Shown: positions 35,376-48,046 of the stretch, piece after piece
Layout: every line of letters begins with the position of its first letter
Position numbering within the stretch: the stretch's first letter is position 1
Source: Delphinus delphis
Lineage: Eukaryota; Chordata; Mammalia; Artiodactyla; Delphinidae
Length of the DNA: 64,000 nucleotides
Assembly: GCF_949987515.2 (NCBI RefSeq)
Contig: NC_082691.1
Span: forward strand, 34,346,417-34,410,416
Reading direction: 5' to 3'
The notes under the pieces: model-generated
Told to the model about the DNA's origin: nothing
What the model saw: the letters and a program-made list of their open reading frames with translations, nothing else
The model's database searches: none
Translations under genes and position numbers: made by a program

Positions 35376-35910
35376 GATTCCTCCACCCATGTCTCCAAGA
35401 CTGAAGATTCTCCTTGCTGAGAAATCATCACTCTGGTTCATACACATTTTTGGGTGTGAGAAAAGCCCATTTTGATTTTGGAATGACTTCCCAAATAGCT
35501 AAGCATGAGTGGAGGGCATCTCAAAAACATCTCTCCTTAAATATCCTCTTATACAGTACACGTTAAATAGAATGAGTGCCTGTATCATTTGGGACCCGGG
35601 CAGAAGTAGTACGTTAAATTTGTCTTGGGGTCCATCTCCCTGGATTTTAACACCATTCTCTCTCCTGAGTCTTGCCTTTTTCTCTCTGCTGCTCAGCTAA
35701 CTTAAGAAGAGCCCTTGAAAAATCCATCTTAAGAGAAAGAAAGGAAGTATTTTTACATAGGGGTCTCCATCGATAGCTTCTTGCTGCGTGGAAATTTGCT
35801 TATGTTGAGATACCAATACCATCTGCTACACCATTATGTGATTGACAATAACGTTTGCCACCCAGAAGCTAAAATGTAATGAATCTTTCATTGGTCAAGA
35901 GTCAACTGAA
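35376..35910. other. Unassigned non-coding DNA
   Basis: No recognisable gene or repeat. Confidence 0.4.
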
Positions 35911-36093
35911 GGGCTTCCCTGGTGGCGCAGTGGTTGAGAGTCCGCCTGCCGATGCAGGGGACACGGGTTCGTGCCCCGGTCCGGGAAGATCCCACATGCC
36001 GCAGAGCGGCTGGGCCCGTGAGCCATGGCCGCTCAGCCTGCACATCCGGAGCCTGTGCTCCACAATGGGAGAGGCCGCAACAACAACAAAAAA
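35911..36093 (+). mobile_element. Short CHR-type SINE, 3' shortened
   Basis: A well preserved copy. A box 'tggcgcagtgg' at 35922-35932 and B box 'ggttcgtgccc' at 35966-35976 are close to tRNA consensus, so it could still be read by pol III. The body stops at 'gagaggccgcaacaacaac', missing the usual 'agtgagaggcccgcgtaccgc' end. No target-site duplication was found. Confidence 0.92.
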
Positions 36094-36099
36094 TCATGT

Positions 36100-36312
36100 T
36101 TAATATTTATTTAGGGTTTATTATGAGCCAGCTATTGCACTAAGTACTTGACATCTATTAATCCATTTGATAGTTCCAGTAACTCTATGAGGGAGATACT
36201 GTTACCACCCCTGTTTAATAAATGATGAATCTGAGATTCAGAGAGATTAAGCAGCATTTCTAAGATGGTTTGTAAGTAGTGGATCTGGGATTCTAACAGG
36301 GATAGTCTGGAA
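36100..36312 (-). mobile_element. MIR SINE, reversed
   Basis: Reversed MIR series: 'attatgagccagctattgca', 'ctctatgagggagatactgt', 'aatgatgaatctgagattca', 'agtggatctgggattctaac'. Confidence 0.75.
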
Positions 36313-36342
36313 GTCATTACTGGCTTCCAGTTGAACAAGAAG

Positions 36343-36399
36343 AAGGAGGAGGAGGAGGGGAAAGAGGAAGGAGGGAAGGAGAGAAGGGAAGGGAAGGGT
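36343..36399. repeat. (GGA)n/purine-rich tract
   Basis: Continuous A/G sequence 'gaagaaggaggaggaggagg' and so on. Confidence 0.9.
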
Positions 36400-36582
36400 G
36401 CATCTTAGAAATTAAGAAAACCAACAAGGGGCTGTGTTATCATTAACAAGCTCCCAAGTGCCTGATCATGCACCGTAAGATTTAGAATTCTCCACAGGTT
36501 TCTGTGAAGCCACTTCTTACTATACATCCCTGACTGGGAATCAGTAATAATTCTTGTCTTTACAATCTTTTTTTTCAGTTGA

Positions 36583-36803
36583 CTCTTTTTTTTTTTTTTT
36601 TTTTTTTTTTGGTGGTACGCGGGCCTCTCACTGTGTGGCCTCTCCCGTTGCGGAGCACAGGCTCCGGATGCGCAGGCTCAGCGGCCATGGCTCATGGGCC
36701 TAGCCGCTCCACAGCATGTGGGATCTTCCCGGACCAGGGCACAAACACGTGTCCCCTGCGTCGGAAGGCAGACTCTCGACCACTGCGCCACCAGGGAAGC
36801 CCT
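36583..36803 (-). mobile_element. Short CHR-type SINE, reversed
   Basis: T-run 36586-36610, body 36611-36803 ('ggtggtacgcgggcctctca' to 'ccaccagggaagccct'). No target-site duplication was recognised. Confidence 0.92.
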
Positions 36804-38455
36804 AAACATGATTATTTTTACTAGCATATCAAATAGATAATCCTCCCTAAAATATACAGAACCAATGATTATCAATCTGAATATCTCAGATTGTTGATCC
36901 TGTTCCACAAATTGTATTGTCTCGTCTACAGCATACCATTTCCATTTGTTTTTAAATTTTATGATCTTTCTGACGGCGCACCTCAGAAAAATCATTTATT
37001 AATTAGAAATAAGAGTTGTGGGTTATTTTTCTTGTGAGGATGTTTCATAGTTTATCTTCTTAAAGAGAAAGAGTGAAGGCAACTAAGCTCAGAGAATTTC
37101 TGCTTCCTAGGAAGGAATGATGTCATTATGAATGATGAAAGCACATTGCATCATACAAGTCAAAGAAAAGTTTAATATCCGTGAGTGGTCAGTTAGTACC
37201 TGCATGTTCAATCTAGCTTATTCCTTATTCTTGTTTGGAGTAAATGGATGCTGTTTGTTATGAAGGAACATGTGATGAGAGAAAACAGATGATCCTCACA
37301 GATTCACGCCCTGCAAGAGTGCAAGGAGTTGCAGCAGTAGTGCAGCACAGAAGGGCACAACACAAGAGATACATTCCTACAACTGTGAGCAAACGAAAAC
37401 ATTACACTATTTTTTGTTCATAAATGAAATAAGGTATTAAATCTACTCAGGATATTTATTAAATAAAGACGTCATAAATTCTTATATAAATGATCCTTTT
37501 CTAAGTTAATATTCCCCCCCCCTTACCAATCCTTCAACCCTGTATTAATCTTTGTGGTAAATCCAGAAATTGGTATATGAGTCTGTGTAAAGGGGAAGAT
37601 ATAGATAGAGTGCTCTCCAGCTTCCTGCTTTTTTCCAAGTTTCCCCAACATTTTCATCACTGAGCCTAATATATGATCCTCTGGGATAGAACATGCCGTT
37701 ACCTGCCATTTAAAAGATTAGAGAATATGCACAAGGCTCCCCACTGGCTGTCCATGGCTGAGTAAGGATTGGAATATTAAACAAGAAAACATCTAGGTTT
37801 CTGCTTACATCAATTTGACAAATGTCTCATGTACAAACTCAAAGAACATTTCCTTCATGCTATAATTTACTTGCAGATTACTTGAAGTGGAAACAACTCC
37901 CATTTCCCCAACCTCATTCCAGCACCACCCCCTAGCTCCACCAACCCTACTCATTACAGGAAGAAATCTGTTAATTATTCTTACTGCAATTACTCTGAAA
38001 GAGCTCTGGACTAAAATGAGGTACTTGCAAACATCAACAAACAAACTCCAACAATAATTCTAGCGTACATTATTTAACAGAGGTGATAAGAGGGACTGGC
38101 TGGATATTTACTATTCCTAAGTATTCAGGTCCCTCTTTCCAAAGGAAGAAGAAGGAGAAGGAGAAATAGTTGCAGGACCGTCTGTGAGCGTTGGCATGCA
38201 TAAGAATTCTTTTGCATGCAGAAGCTGAATCTGAACATCTGAGTTTCTTAGAGTTTTGCATGTAAAACATGAATATCAGTGCCAAATCTGTACCATGTAC
38301 AACGAGGTGAAAAGAGGGAAAGACTTCTGGGTACACTCTATTTTCTCAATAACTACTTTAAATATTCTGGAAAATCAGATATTTAGATTCTATGTAAGCC
38401 AAGCAGCTTTCCTTCCTTAGTTCAAGAAAGAAAAATTAGAAACTGGGAAACTAAA
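36804..38455. other. Repeat-poor non-coding DNA
   Basis: No repeat or gene recognised in about 1.65 kb. Confidence 0.4.
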
Positions 38456-38708
38456 CTCTTCAGGCAGTAGAACACAGGCTCTAGGGCCATACTGCCCAGG
38501 TTCATATCCCAGATGCATCACTTATGACCTGCATGTCCTGTGTCAGCCTCTGAATCTCCTCAGCCTCAGTTGCCTCATCTATAAAATGGGAATAATACTA
38601 GTACCTTCCCGATAGGATTGGTGGGAGGGTTAAAATGAGATGGGTCAGTTAAAGAGCTTAGCACAGAGCCTGGCACATCATAAGCCTGGGCTCTGTTAGC
38701 TGTTCTTG
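38456..38708 (+). mobile_element. MIR SINE
   Basis: Near full length: 'aacacaggctctagggccat', 'ctgcccaggttcatatccca', 'ctcagttgcctcatctataa', 'aatgggaataatactagtac', 'gcttagcacagagcctggca'. Confidence 0.9.
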
Positions 38709-41700
38709 TTGTTATCCATTTCACCATCACAGGACAAGTACTGGTCTAGAAAGAAGAATGAGGAGAATGAGCATTCACAACCAACCTCTTATAGTAACGT
38801 CTGTGCTACTCTATGTTTCTCCCCTATAAATGAAAATAAAATTGTCTTAAAAGTCTTTCCACAAGAGTTATTTAATAAAGTCCCTCCTCAAGGTAAGAGT
38901 TTTTCTGGGTCCTGCTCCCAATTAGCAGGACACTCAAAGTTTGGAAACTGAATCATGGGTCTAATTGTTCCAAAAGAATATATGTTGCCTATACAAAATA
39001 ATAACTGTATTAGACCTCAATATCACAGTGAAATTGGTTGTTATGGACACTTTCATAAGCAGCAGATAATAAACGCATTTCTTTGCTTTCAAAGAATAAG
39101 ATGCTGTGCTGTAAATAAATCATTACATTACATCAAAGATACTAAAATCAACAATCACCTGATTATCATTGGCAAGCCTTGTCTAAACTCCATTTTTTTC
39201 CTAATTAAATGAGAGGATAGAGTAAAAGAAATCTTTGCAAAATGTCCCTCATACAATAGAGTTTCTAACTGTAGGGGGTAGAATGATGCATCCATTTCCA
39301 CTTACTGTATTAGGGAATGACTAAATTACTTGTAGCTCCCTTTCTGCACATACACTTATGAGTAATGATATAATTTTCTAAATCACATAAAAATACATAA
39401 ACAGGATTCAGTACCGTTCTGTGCCTCATTTTTGTGAGAATTCATGTGGATGCTAACTTTATAGAATATATCTTATGAGAATTTTTAAAAAGAGGCCTTC
39501 TTAGTTCTGTTACAATTCAGGCTATATATCTGCATTATACATAGTTTTAGCTCTGAACTAATAACATAGTCATGTTTTGCTGTGTTTTGTCATCTATATT
39601 CAGAACCTGAGATCATAAAAATTCACTATTTCTCAGCTTGCTCATAACTTTCTCTTATAAAATTAAGCTTTTATTCCAAGTCTTAATATTTGAATCATTT
39701 AAGGTTCCTTTTTAAATGCTGAGTAGCCACAAAACTAGCAATGTAAATTTTATTTAAATTGATTTTATATCTTCATCACCACTCCTTATAAAAAAATCTC
39801 CTCTTATTACTAGAGATAATGTATGTGTCAAAAAAGAAGCCTCAAATGCACTTCCTGTGCACTTGACAGGGTGACAAAATATTTCTCCTATCCTTTCCTA
39901 ATTGAGCTGCAGTACAAAGGCGGACATTATAATAATATTAATAATAGTTACATGGATATTTGTAGGTACTGTGTAACCCTTCAGTCCATTTTCCCAGACA
40001 ATAGTGGCTACAAAGAGGCTTCAAAATAGAACATCGCACAATATGAATGCCACTTTTTTCTATCTTACATTTTAAAAACATCATTGAAATCAGAAAGTTC
40101 ATTTACAAAGGACTGGCAGTTGCAATCACAGCAATAATGTAGTGCTGAGAAAAAAAGGGTAATTGGTTTGGTAAAGATCGCTTTCCATTACACCATAAAG
40201 CACTACACAATAGGAAAGGTCGCCAATTAAGCAATCATGAATACCAAGTACTGAAGCTGATGAAAATAGGGCAGTGGTTTAAATAGATTTGCAAGCAATT
40301 TACCTTTTCACAATGTTGGCAATCTGATGCAATTTGCTTGCAATTTTGTCTGCTTTCAGTAGCACTCGAAGCTGACACTACACAGACCAAATGGCAAAGA
40401 GGCCCTGCATAGAAAATGTAAAACTATCTTGGCTGCATCAGGAAACCAGAATGGTGGTTCATCAGGAAAATTACAACAATTAACATAAGTGCTGCAAAAA
40501 TCAACACTTTAAATGTCACACTCACTAGTCTGTCCAAAGACTGTAGAAGTACCATCCCCATCGCCGGACTAACAGTAAATATGAAGCAATCACCACCAAA
40601 CCTTGGGGCTGATGGCTTTACAATTGACGTGACATTCTCTGAGTGATAAAATAGCCTCTCATTTTACAAAAGTAAGTATTTTTCTTTTTTAGACTTAACC
40701 TGAATTATGTCAACACAAAATTTACGTTTAATTTTTTTCCAACTTTTTCGACAAAGCCATTCCATGCCAGTGTGGGTGTAGTTGGTCTTGACATTTAAAA
40801 AATAACTTTATATTTCAGAGAATTAGAGCCGAGTTGATAAAAAATAATCCCTCCTCCAATATTGATCTGGTGCTTTCAAATGTAAATCATGTTCCAGATT
40901 CATGTCGAAAGCTGTTATACTGTATGAGGTACAGTGTGTCTGACCAGAGCCTATTTTATTATCTTAGAGAGGGCTCCAAAAAAGCATCCGTGGATATTCC
41001 CTTGAGGACTGGCTAGAATTACAGATGCCATCACATATCTATATCAATGTATTCCCAGCTAAAAGTTAGACACCTTGACAATAATTGATGACTTCTGCTT
41101 TGGCGTCCATGTTTTGAGAAGCTATAAATTTGTCAGGCTTCGAGGAGAATTGGCTTATAGTGTAAACCTAATGATTTCTCAGTGAACTGGGAGGATCTAG
41201 TGGTGAGAAAACAAGAGTGGAGTGTCAGAAAATCTAAGTTTAATTTTCATCTCTATATTGGCTGACTGTTATTTTAGGGCTGTGTCTACAGAGGGCCCAT
41301 CTTTTAGTTTTGAGTGAATTGACTGATCATTTAGGCTTAAGAACAAAGTTGGATTTCTCTGCTTATGAACATTCCTGCCTTGCTTGGGTTCAGACACCAT
41401 AATTTCCACAGCAGCAAAGAAAGAAGAGTATCAGACACACATGTATGTCATGTGCTCAAAGTTAAGGGTAAACAATTTTATTGTGAATTTAGTGAAAAGA
41501 TCCATTGTGATAACAGCCACTCCATCCCCTATCAGCTTTTACTGCACAGCAAGGCTCATCTTTTACTCTTAGGTCTGTAGAAAAGCATTTCTTAAACAGA
41601 AATTGAGACTTGGCCTGTAGAGCCCAGATGTGTCCATAACTATGGACCTAATACATGGTGGTGACACATGACTCTGGGATTCTTCCCCCACATGACCCCT

Positions 41701-42407
41701 CAAGTCATCACTAATGAGGCATTTCATTTTGTCAGGAGTTACCTCCCCCCTACGCCCTGACCTGCCCTGAGTACCTTACTCCCTACTACTCTGTACTAAG
41801 CAACAGTGTCAACTCCAGGGAAAAGTTTTATCAGCTGCCTCTTGCTATGATCATCTTAATCAACATCAACATAGACTACTCCACTGACAGAGTCTCCAGG
41901 GCTGTCATCCATGCTGCCCAATGAAGGCCGTCCCCAGACACCGAGACACTGTCCAGAGGACTGGGGCCCAATGATGGCCATGCTAGCTCTTCCAGATGCC
42001 ATTCATTGCTCAGCTGAAAGTTGAGGGCTCAGCCTCCATAGGAGCTGCACAATCCTCTTAAAAGGGTTTACATTTTCTGCAAAGTGAAGCTTGCAGAAGG
42101 AGGTAATTATTCCCTACCTGGTTTTAGGTGGCCTGAATGCAACCATTTTCTGAAGGAATGCATGCATTTGATATCTATTCTCTGACAGACTTGGAGAATA
42201 AGTCACTCCAGGAAGGGAGTGACCTTCTGTTGCCATCTGCAACATGACAGGGATGATTCTATGAAAGGATGGCATCAGCAGTCTCCAGAGTAAATTACAG
42301 GCTTGGAATAGCAATAAGACATTTGCTATCTCACCAATACAAAATATTCAAAAGTTTCTAAGACTGCTTCCAGAGAAACAAACGTTGAGAAGAATTAGCT
42401 ATTTTTT

Positions 42408-42410
<3 letters not shown>
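38709..42410. other. 3.7-kb repeat-free block, candidate conserved non-coding DNA
   Basis: No transposon could be recognised over 3.7 kb, although most of the window outside this block is dense in repeats. Parts of 40030-41160 have the look of conserved enhancers: dense short AT-rich factor-site-like words ('gacaataattgatgac' near 41078, 'gcaatctgatgcaatttgc' near 40319) and no open frames with coding character. This is inference only; conservation cannot be measured here. Confidence 0.4.

Positions 42411-42464
<54 letters not shown>
42411..42464. repeat. Long perfect (TG)n microsatellite
   Basis: About 27 uninterrupted GT units, followed by 'atgtga'. It is long enough to be highly polymorphic and to adopt Z-DNA. 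Confidence 0.95.
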
Positions 42465-42469
<5 letters not shown>

Positions 42470-43189
42470 AAATGCAGCGTGATCAAGAGAGTGGTATACA
42501 GGAGGGTGGGGAGAAACTATCGTTAATTTTGATAAATGTAATGACCTGTGGGTTTTTTTCTCAGCTGTTGATTGGTACCACCGAAAACAATTATTACTGG
42601 TTAATTTAGTTGCTGGCATAGTGCATAGTAAATATTGCTGTTGTATCACTCTTTATTAACTGCAGAAAAAGCCTTTCATTTTATTTATCAAGTTAGTCAA
42701 AAACACACACAGCAACCGTATGACCATAGAGTGTGTCAGAATCTCAAAACTATTTCAAAGTCTCCTATTATAGTCCTCATGGTCTGTCTCATAGAAAGAT
42801 TAGCATTTACTGGAATCCAGGCCTCAGAGACTTTAATTTAAAAGATGAAATTTCCCAAAGAGGAGGTTTCAGAATCTTTACTAGTTTGGGTTGAACTACA
42901 TATATACATTGATTAGACTTGCCCAATCAAATGTAACAGCATGAATAAAATACCATGTAAATTCTTGTAAAACTACTCCATTGGACTTGCCACCATCAAG
43001 CAAGCAAGATACATAAAAACCGTAGCCCTTTTTGGGAAACAATGCCATTTACACAAATAAATATTCTTAGTCTTCAGAGTAGCTTAAAAAGACAGTTAAT
43101 TAATAATATTTATAAATAAAATAATAAGGGTTTAAAATATGAAAAGAGATTTCCTCAAGTGGCAGTTACTCGAGGAAACTGACTACTTT
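42470..43189. other. Unassigned non-coding DNA
   Basis: No recognisable gene or repeat. Confidence 0.4.
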
Positions 43190-43395
43190 GAGGTCAGGTA
43201 TGAGTTGAATTTTGGCTCTGTTATTTATTAGTTGTGTAGCCTTAGGCAAATCACATAATCTCTCTGAGTCTAAATTTTGTCATTTGTAAAGTGGAGATGA
43301 TAAATCTTACAGAGCCTGTGAGCAGTAAGAATATCGCATGGCAAGTGGGCTGTACTAGAGGTTTAAATAAAGATCGTCAGCTATTATGATTGTGG
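43190..43395 (+). mobile_element. MIR SINE
   Basis: 'tgaattttggctctgttatt', 'gtagccttaggcaaatcaca', 'taatctctctgagtctaaat', 'gtaaagtggagatgataaat' follow MIR order. The 5' end is degraded. Confidence 0.8.
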
Positions 43396-44335
43396 TTGTT
43401 GATTTTGGGGTGTGCGATGATGACGATGATGATAATGGTTGAGAATCTAACCTGGTAAGCATCCAAGGGCCTCCATTTTAGTGTTTTTTCTATGCATTTC
43501 AAGGGCAGATAGTGTACCCATGGGCAAAAATGGAAAGTAGCTGCTATATTCAAATGAGCAATGCACCTTGTATTAAAATTTTTTTAATGTGCAATAAAAT
43601 TCAAGAAACTTTTAACACGTCTTTTTTCAAAAAGAAAAGAAATTACTCAAAAGGTACTTATCAAGTCAGTGAAATCACATTGCAATTGTTTGTCTTTTGG
43701 TGATTTACTACAAAGCAGTTTTCAAAATAGAATGAACAATATTCCAAAAGCTTGGCATATGTTTAAAAATGTAAATTGTTTAGTTTCTCCAAAAACTACA
43801 AAATTAAGCATAAAATTTCTGTTCTTATAGTATTTCCTATACTCTTGGCTCTTGATAAACCTACACACCAGTGTGGAAAACTCTAGAGAATGTCATTGGA
43901 AAGCAGAAGGGGACAGAGGAAGTCAGACTTGAAGCCCAGTCTGTTCCAGAGCATCTCTGAACCTCCAAGCAGGACGGCAACCCAAATCCAAATCCTGAAC
44001 AAGCTGGGACGAGCCCAAGACCAGCAGGATTCACAGTGTCCTCCTGGGATCACAATTCTGAATGCTTTAGGAAGTCCGGGTGGCTCTATTAGAAGGAGTT
44101 TGGCCATTCCTCACTTTAGTGGAATGCTGGTAGATGTTTCCAGTATCATACCTACAAGATACCTTAAATCTCTGAAACCAGCCTCTCTCAGCCCCCAGCT
44201 GGCCTGTGGTGGCTGTCTCCCGGCAGCTGGAAATACCAGTGAGTGTTCAGGGTTCACAGAGCTTAGATCTAGTGCACACTTTCACCCAGAAACCTATCAC
44301 TGCTTTTGAATATTTCCGATCTGAGCCAAATTATA
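43396..44335. other. Unassigned DNA with a 139-codon open frame
   Basis: The plus-strand frame 43890-44309 starts MSLESRRGQRKSDLKP and ends ETYHCF. It has no recognised domain, signal peptide or membrane segment, and no splice or promoter context. It is probably chance in a slightly GC-richer stretch. A (GAT/GAC)n tract lies at 43418-43436. Confidence 0.3.
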
Positions 44336-44760
44336 TTCATTCAAAAAACATTAACTGAGCACCTATTATGAACTACACTTTATGGGGTGCATAAATAATG
44401 AATTGCCTGTCTCCAAGGAGCTTATAGTCTAGTATAAGAGATCAGAGGTACTCTACGGCATACAGATATCTAAATAAAAGATTAGAAATGGCAAGTATCA
44501 TAAAAGAAATGCAAAATGTCAGTCGTTGAGAAGAGGTAGATGATGCAAGTAAGTATGAAGTATAAAGCATAGTAATTTCACTAAGTTTTGCTCTTTCCTT
44601 TAAACTAGGTTGATAGTGTTATAGAAAAGTTGGTGTTTGAGACCGTACTTAAAGGCTTTATTAGGTAAGCTTTGGATGGATAGGAAAAGTATTTCAAGGT
44701 GAAAGAAAGATCATAAGAAAGAAGGAAGGAGGAAAGGAAAGGAAGGGAGGGAGGAAGCCC
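44336..44760 (-). mobile_element. L2 3' part, reversed, with purine tract
   Basis: Reversed L2: 'cattaactgagcacctatta', 'ctccaaggagcttatagtct', 'gagaccgtacttaaaggctt'. It runs into an A/G tract at 44701-44757 ('aaagaaggaaggaggaaagg'). Confidence 0.6.
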
Positions 44761-47446
44761 ACTTAGATCAGAAAATTCAAGTCCAGTTTGGCTAGAGTTC
44801 TATAACAAAAACATTCAGAATTCTACATGTGATCCTGTGTGAGTTCATCTAAAAATCCTGAATGCTCTGGGTAAATAAGTTTCCCCATTTATAACTTCAC
44901 GCATCAAGCATTTCATAAAGCATGTCCTCAATTACTGAACTTTATCATACATTGTAATTACACCTCACGTATGCTTGGGAATAATAATAATCCTGTACTT
45001 GAATTATCTTGAAAGGATGATACTAAGTCAGCAAAGGGCTGATTTTTCATTCTTCTTAGGTCAAATCACACTCTAATAAAATCTGATGCTGTAATCTTAT
45101 ATATTCTTAATCTTTTTCAGGTTGAATCTGAACTTGGCCCCGGGCAATGCAGCTCATATAAACGGCTGTAACAGAGCAAATGAGGATTTTACCAGCTCAA
45201 GAACACTTCAAACTGCATTTTCCAGTTTACTGCGAGCTCGAACAAGAAGTTATGATTTATGCTCACCCACAGGTCAACGAAAGTTTTTACTGACACTGGA
45301 AAACCCTGTGTACAATGGCCTAATAAACCTGATAAAATCAGATCTTTTGGTTTCAATTGCCTCCTATAGCTGTCTATAGCCACAACATATTCAGCTATGA
45401 AAATCCCACTTTCAGAACACTCTGCTCCTTTTTCTTTTGTTCCTTTTTAGTACCTGATCATACAGTATATGTCACTTCTGCAAAATCAGCTGAGAGCTTC
45501 CCCTATTCAAAACAAACAAAACAAAGATCAATTCTTCAGAAGCTATAGATTACCCTTCAGTCACCACAGATGGTGACTTCGGGATTCTACGAGTCTTTCA
45601 AATGAAGTTCTTGGGGCCAGGATTATCAAATGTCATAGACCTAACAGGTCTAACAGCCTCACTGCTATTGAACTACTTTATGTCTCAGCTCCCAAGTTTG
45701 GTGGGAATAAAAATATTGCACAGATGGGACTATAACTGACCGTAGCCTGCTCCATTGTATGTCCAACCATCTCTAATTGCAGCAACACACGAGAGGAAGA
45801 GATTTGAAAGGGCAGGTGACGGGAGAGGAGGGGAACCTGGTTTGACTTAAACAGCACAGGATCCCTCACCATCAGGCCTGATGTACATCAGCCTGACAGC
45901 TAATTAGGGTAGACATGAATTTTTCCAATGTAACAGATGTTCGCTAATCAGGCCAGATTTGGAGCCCTTGCGCCAGCAACATTTCATGCACAATTTAACT
46001 ATCTAAAAGGAATAAACTACTTAATGCATTGTACTGAAGGCACAGCTGTTTCACAATCAGAAAATTTGCTGTCAAAGATGTTCTCTTTAAAACTGACATG
46101 TTTTTATATAACTCTGATGGGGTGTTTATAATGTATTAATAGTTGTCAGCAAGAGCTGCTGTCATCATCAAGAAGTAAAATATTTCTGAAGGTATATTAA
46201 AACGAACAGACTCCTTTCTCTTCCCCAAAAATACATTCAGATAATTTAACTAGGTTGGATGTGGTCTGCTGTGTTCCAAAATATATTTGAAACAAAGAAC
46301 ATCGATGTATTTTTTTAATTTATTCTAAATTTAAGACTGAGACCATGCCTCTGCCTTGCTTGTGGTTTAAAGGTTTAAAACAATTACAGGTCCACATTTA
46401 GCTACAAAGTGGGATTTTTTTTTATCATTTTAGTTTTACGTAAATACACTAGGGGGAACATCATTACCACACCAAAAATGCTTTACTGGGTAAAATGAAG
46501 GTTTGACATCTTCATAAGCACAAATTAATTTGGTTATGAATGAAATGGGATTTTTCTCTCTCTTTCTCTCTCCCTCTTTACACCTTAAGTACTAACTGAC
46601 CTTCTATTATAAGAAAAGTCCTAAATATGAATTTGACAGTTCAGTTTTCTTTGACAGTTTAGTTTTACAATTTATTTGCATTTTTTAAATGATAAAGCAA
46701 AGTAACATTTAATACCCTATGAATATTGAAAAGTTCACATCATTTAAAAATATGGCTTTGTAAATCTTAAAAGTCTGTATTTGAAAGAGACGTTAAATAT
46801 AAGCCAGTGACTTCAAATTCCACAATAAAGACAGGGTGTAGGGCTATAATAATCTGTTTGTATTGTCTACATAATTTAGCGATTTGCTTATTTTAGTAAC
46901 ATTTTTAGCAGTTTTTCCAACCATTTTATGACACAATTTTGTTACATTCTTTTCAACCAATACTGATATTGGCTGAATTCAGAATCATGAATTATGATTT
47001 ATCTGGCAAGAGAACTACTGTAAGTAATGTAGTTTCTATGCTGACTAGGGTACTGTTGACAACTTCTCCCTGTGCTGGCCCAAGTGGATATGTGACTCCT
47101 AAAAGGCCCTATATTGAATTAGTAGTATCAGTAGCCGAGATCTTCTGGTAAATTCAAGAATAATATCTTTAAAATCCAGTCTCAGGTAAAGAAATGTTTT
47201 CAGGACTGATAAGGTCATCTAGGAGTCTCTGCTATGACTTGAGTTTATTATTTTTATTGTATGTTTTCCTGATGTGATGACTTATCCACTGGAAACTGGC
47301 TATAGACCAAATGTTTAAACGTCATATGTTTCCAGCTGATGACAAATCATGCCACACCTAGAAAAGAGTTTTCAAATCTGCATTTCATAATTGTGCAGTT
47401 TAGCCCTGAGAGATATTAAAAATTAACTTCACCAAAGATTAAAAAT
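44761..47446. other. 2.7-kb repeat-free block, candidate conserved non-coding DNA
   Basis: No transposon recognised. 45122-45379 is an 85-codon open frame that directly follows a splice-acceptor-like 'ttcttaatctttttcag' (ending at 45120). 45800-46140 is rich in TAAT/ATTA-type words ('agctaattaggg', 'cgctaatcaggcc'). Neither is proof of function. Confidence 0.4.
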
Positions 47447-47453
47447 GAAATGC

Positions 47454-47750
47454 TGCGCTTCCCTGGTGGCACAGTGGTTAAGAATCTACCTGCCAATGCA
47501 GGGGACACGGGTTCGAGCCCTGGTTGGGGAAGATCCCACATGCCGTGGAGCAACTAAGCCCATGCACCACAATTACTGAGCCTGTGCTCTACAGTCACGA
47601 GCCACAAGTACTGAAGCCCCTGCACCTAGAGCCCGAACTGCACAATGAAGAGTAGCCCCCGCTTGACACAATTAGAGAAAGCTGCGTGCAGCAACAAAGA
47701 CCCAATGCAGCCAAAAATAAATAATAAATAAATTTTTTAAAAAAAGAAAA
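47454..47750 (+). mobile_element. Long CHR-type SINE
   Basis: Head 'gcttccctggtggcacagtg', 'cgggttcgagccctgg', one 'cacaattactgagcc' unit, then 'agtagcccccgcttgacaca' and tail 'ccaaaaataaataataaata'. A short repeat, gaaatgc, flanks it (47447-47453 and 47751-47757). It is shorter than the copies at 23629 and 59988, having lost part of its middle. Confidence 0.9.
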
Positions 47751-48046
47751 GAAATGCCTCGAGTCTATTACTCTTCTTTTGGATATTCTATGTAAGTAGA
47801 TTGTTTGCCATCAGTAATTACAATATCGTGCGGACATGACTCTTTGAATCTTTAAGACAATTTCATAACCACCAGCAGCTCTTTAACACGGGGCTCATTT
47901 TCAATTAAACTGTAGAAAAATCTCTTTCAAGTAATAAAGCTCCAAAATATCACCCATTTCCTCTTTAATAATTCAACTTTGCACACAAGTATTTTATAGG
48001 ATGATTTAATTTTTTAAATATTATCTGTAAATTTGGATTTCATTTA

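Noticed and set aside
35922..35976. Possible tRNA gene from A- and B-box motifs
   Set aside because: The boxes belong to a CHR SINE head; there is no cloverleaf or anticodon arm of a functional tRNA.
42395..42649. Open frames with runs of Thr-His or Val-Cys
   Set aside because: Produced by the (TG)n microsatellite.
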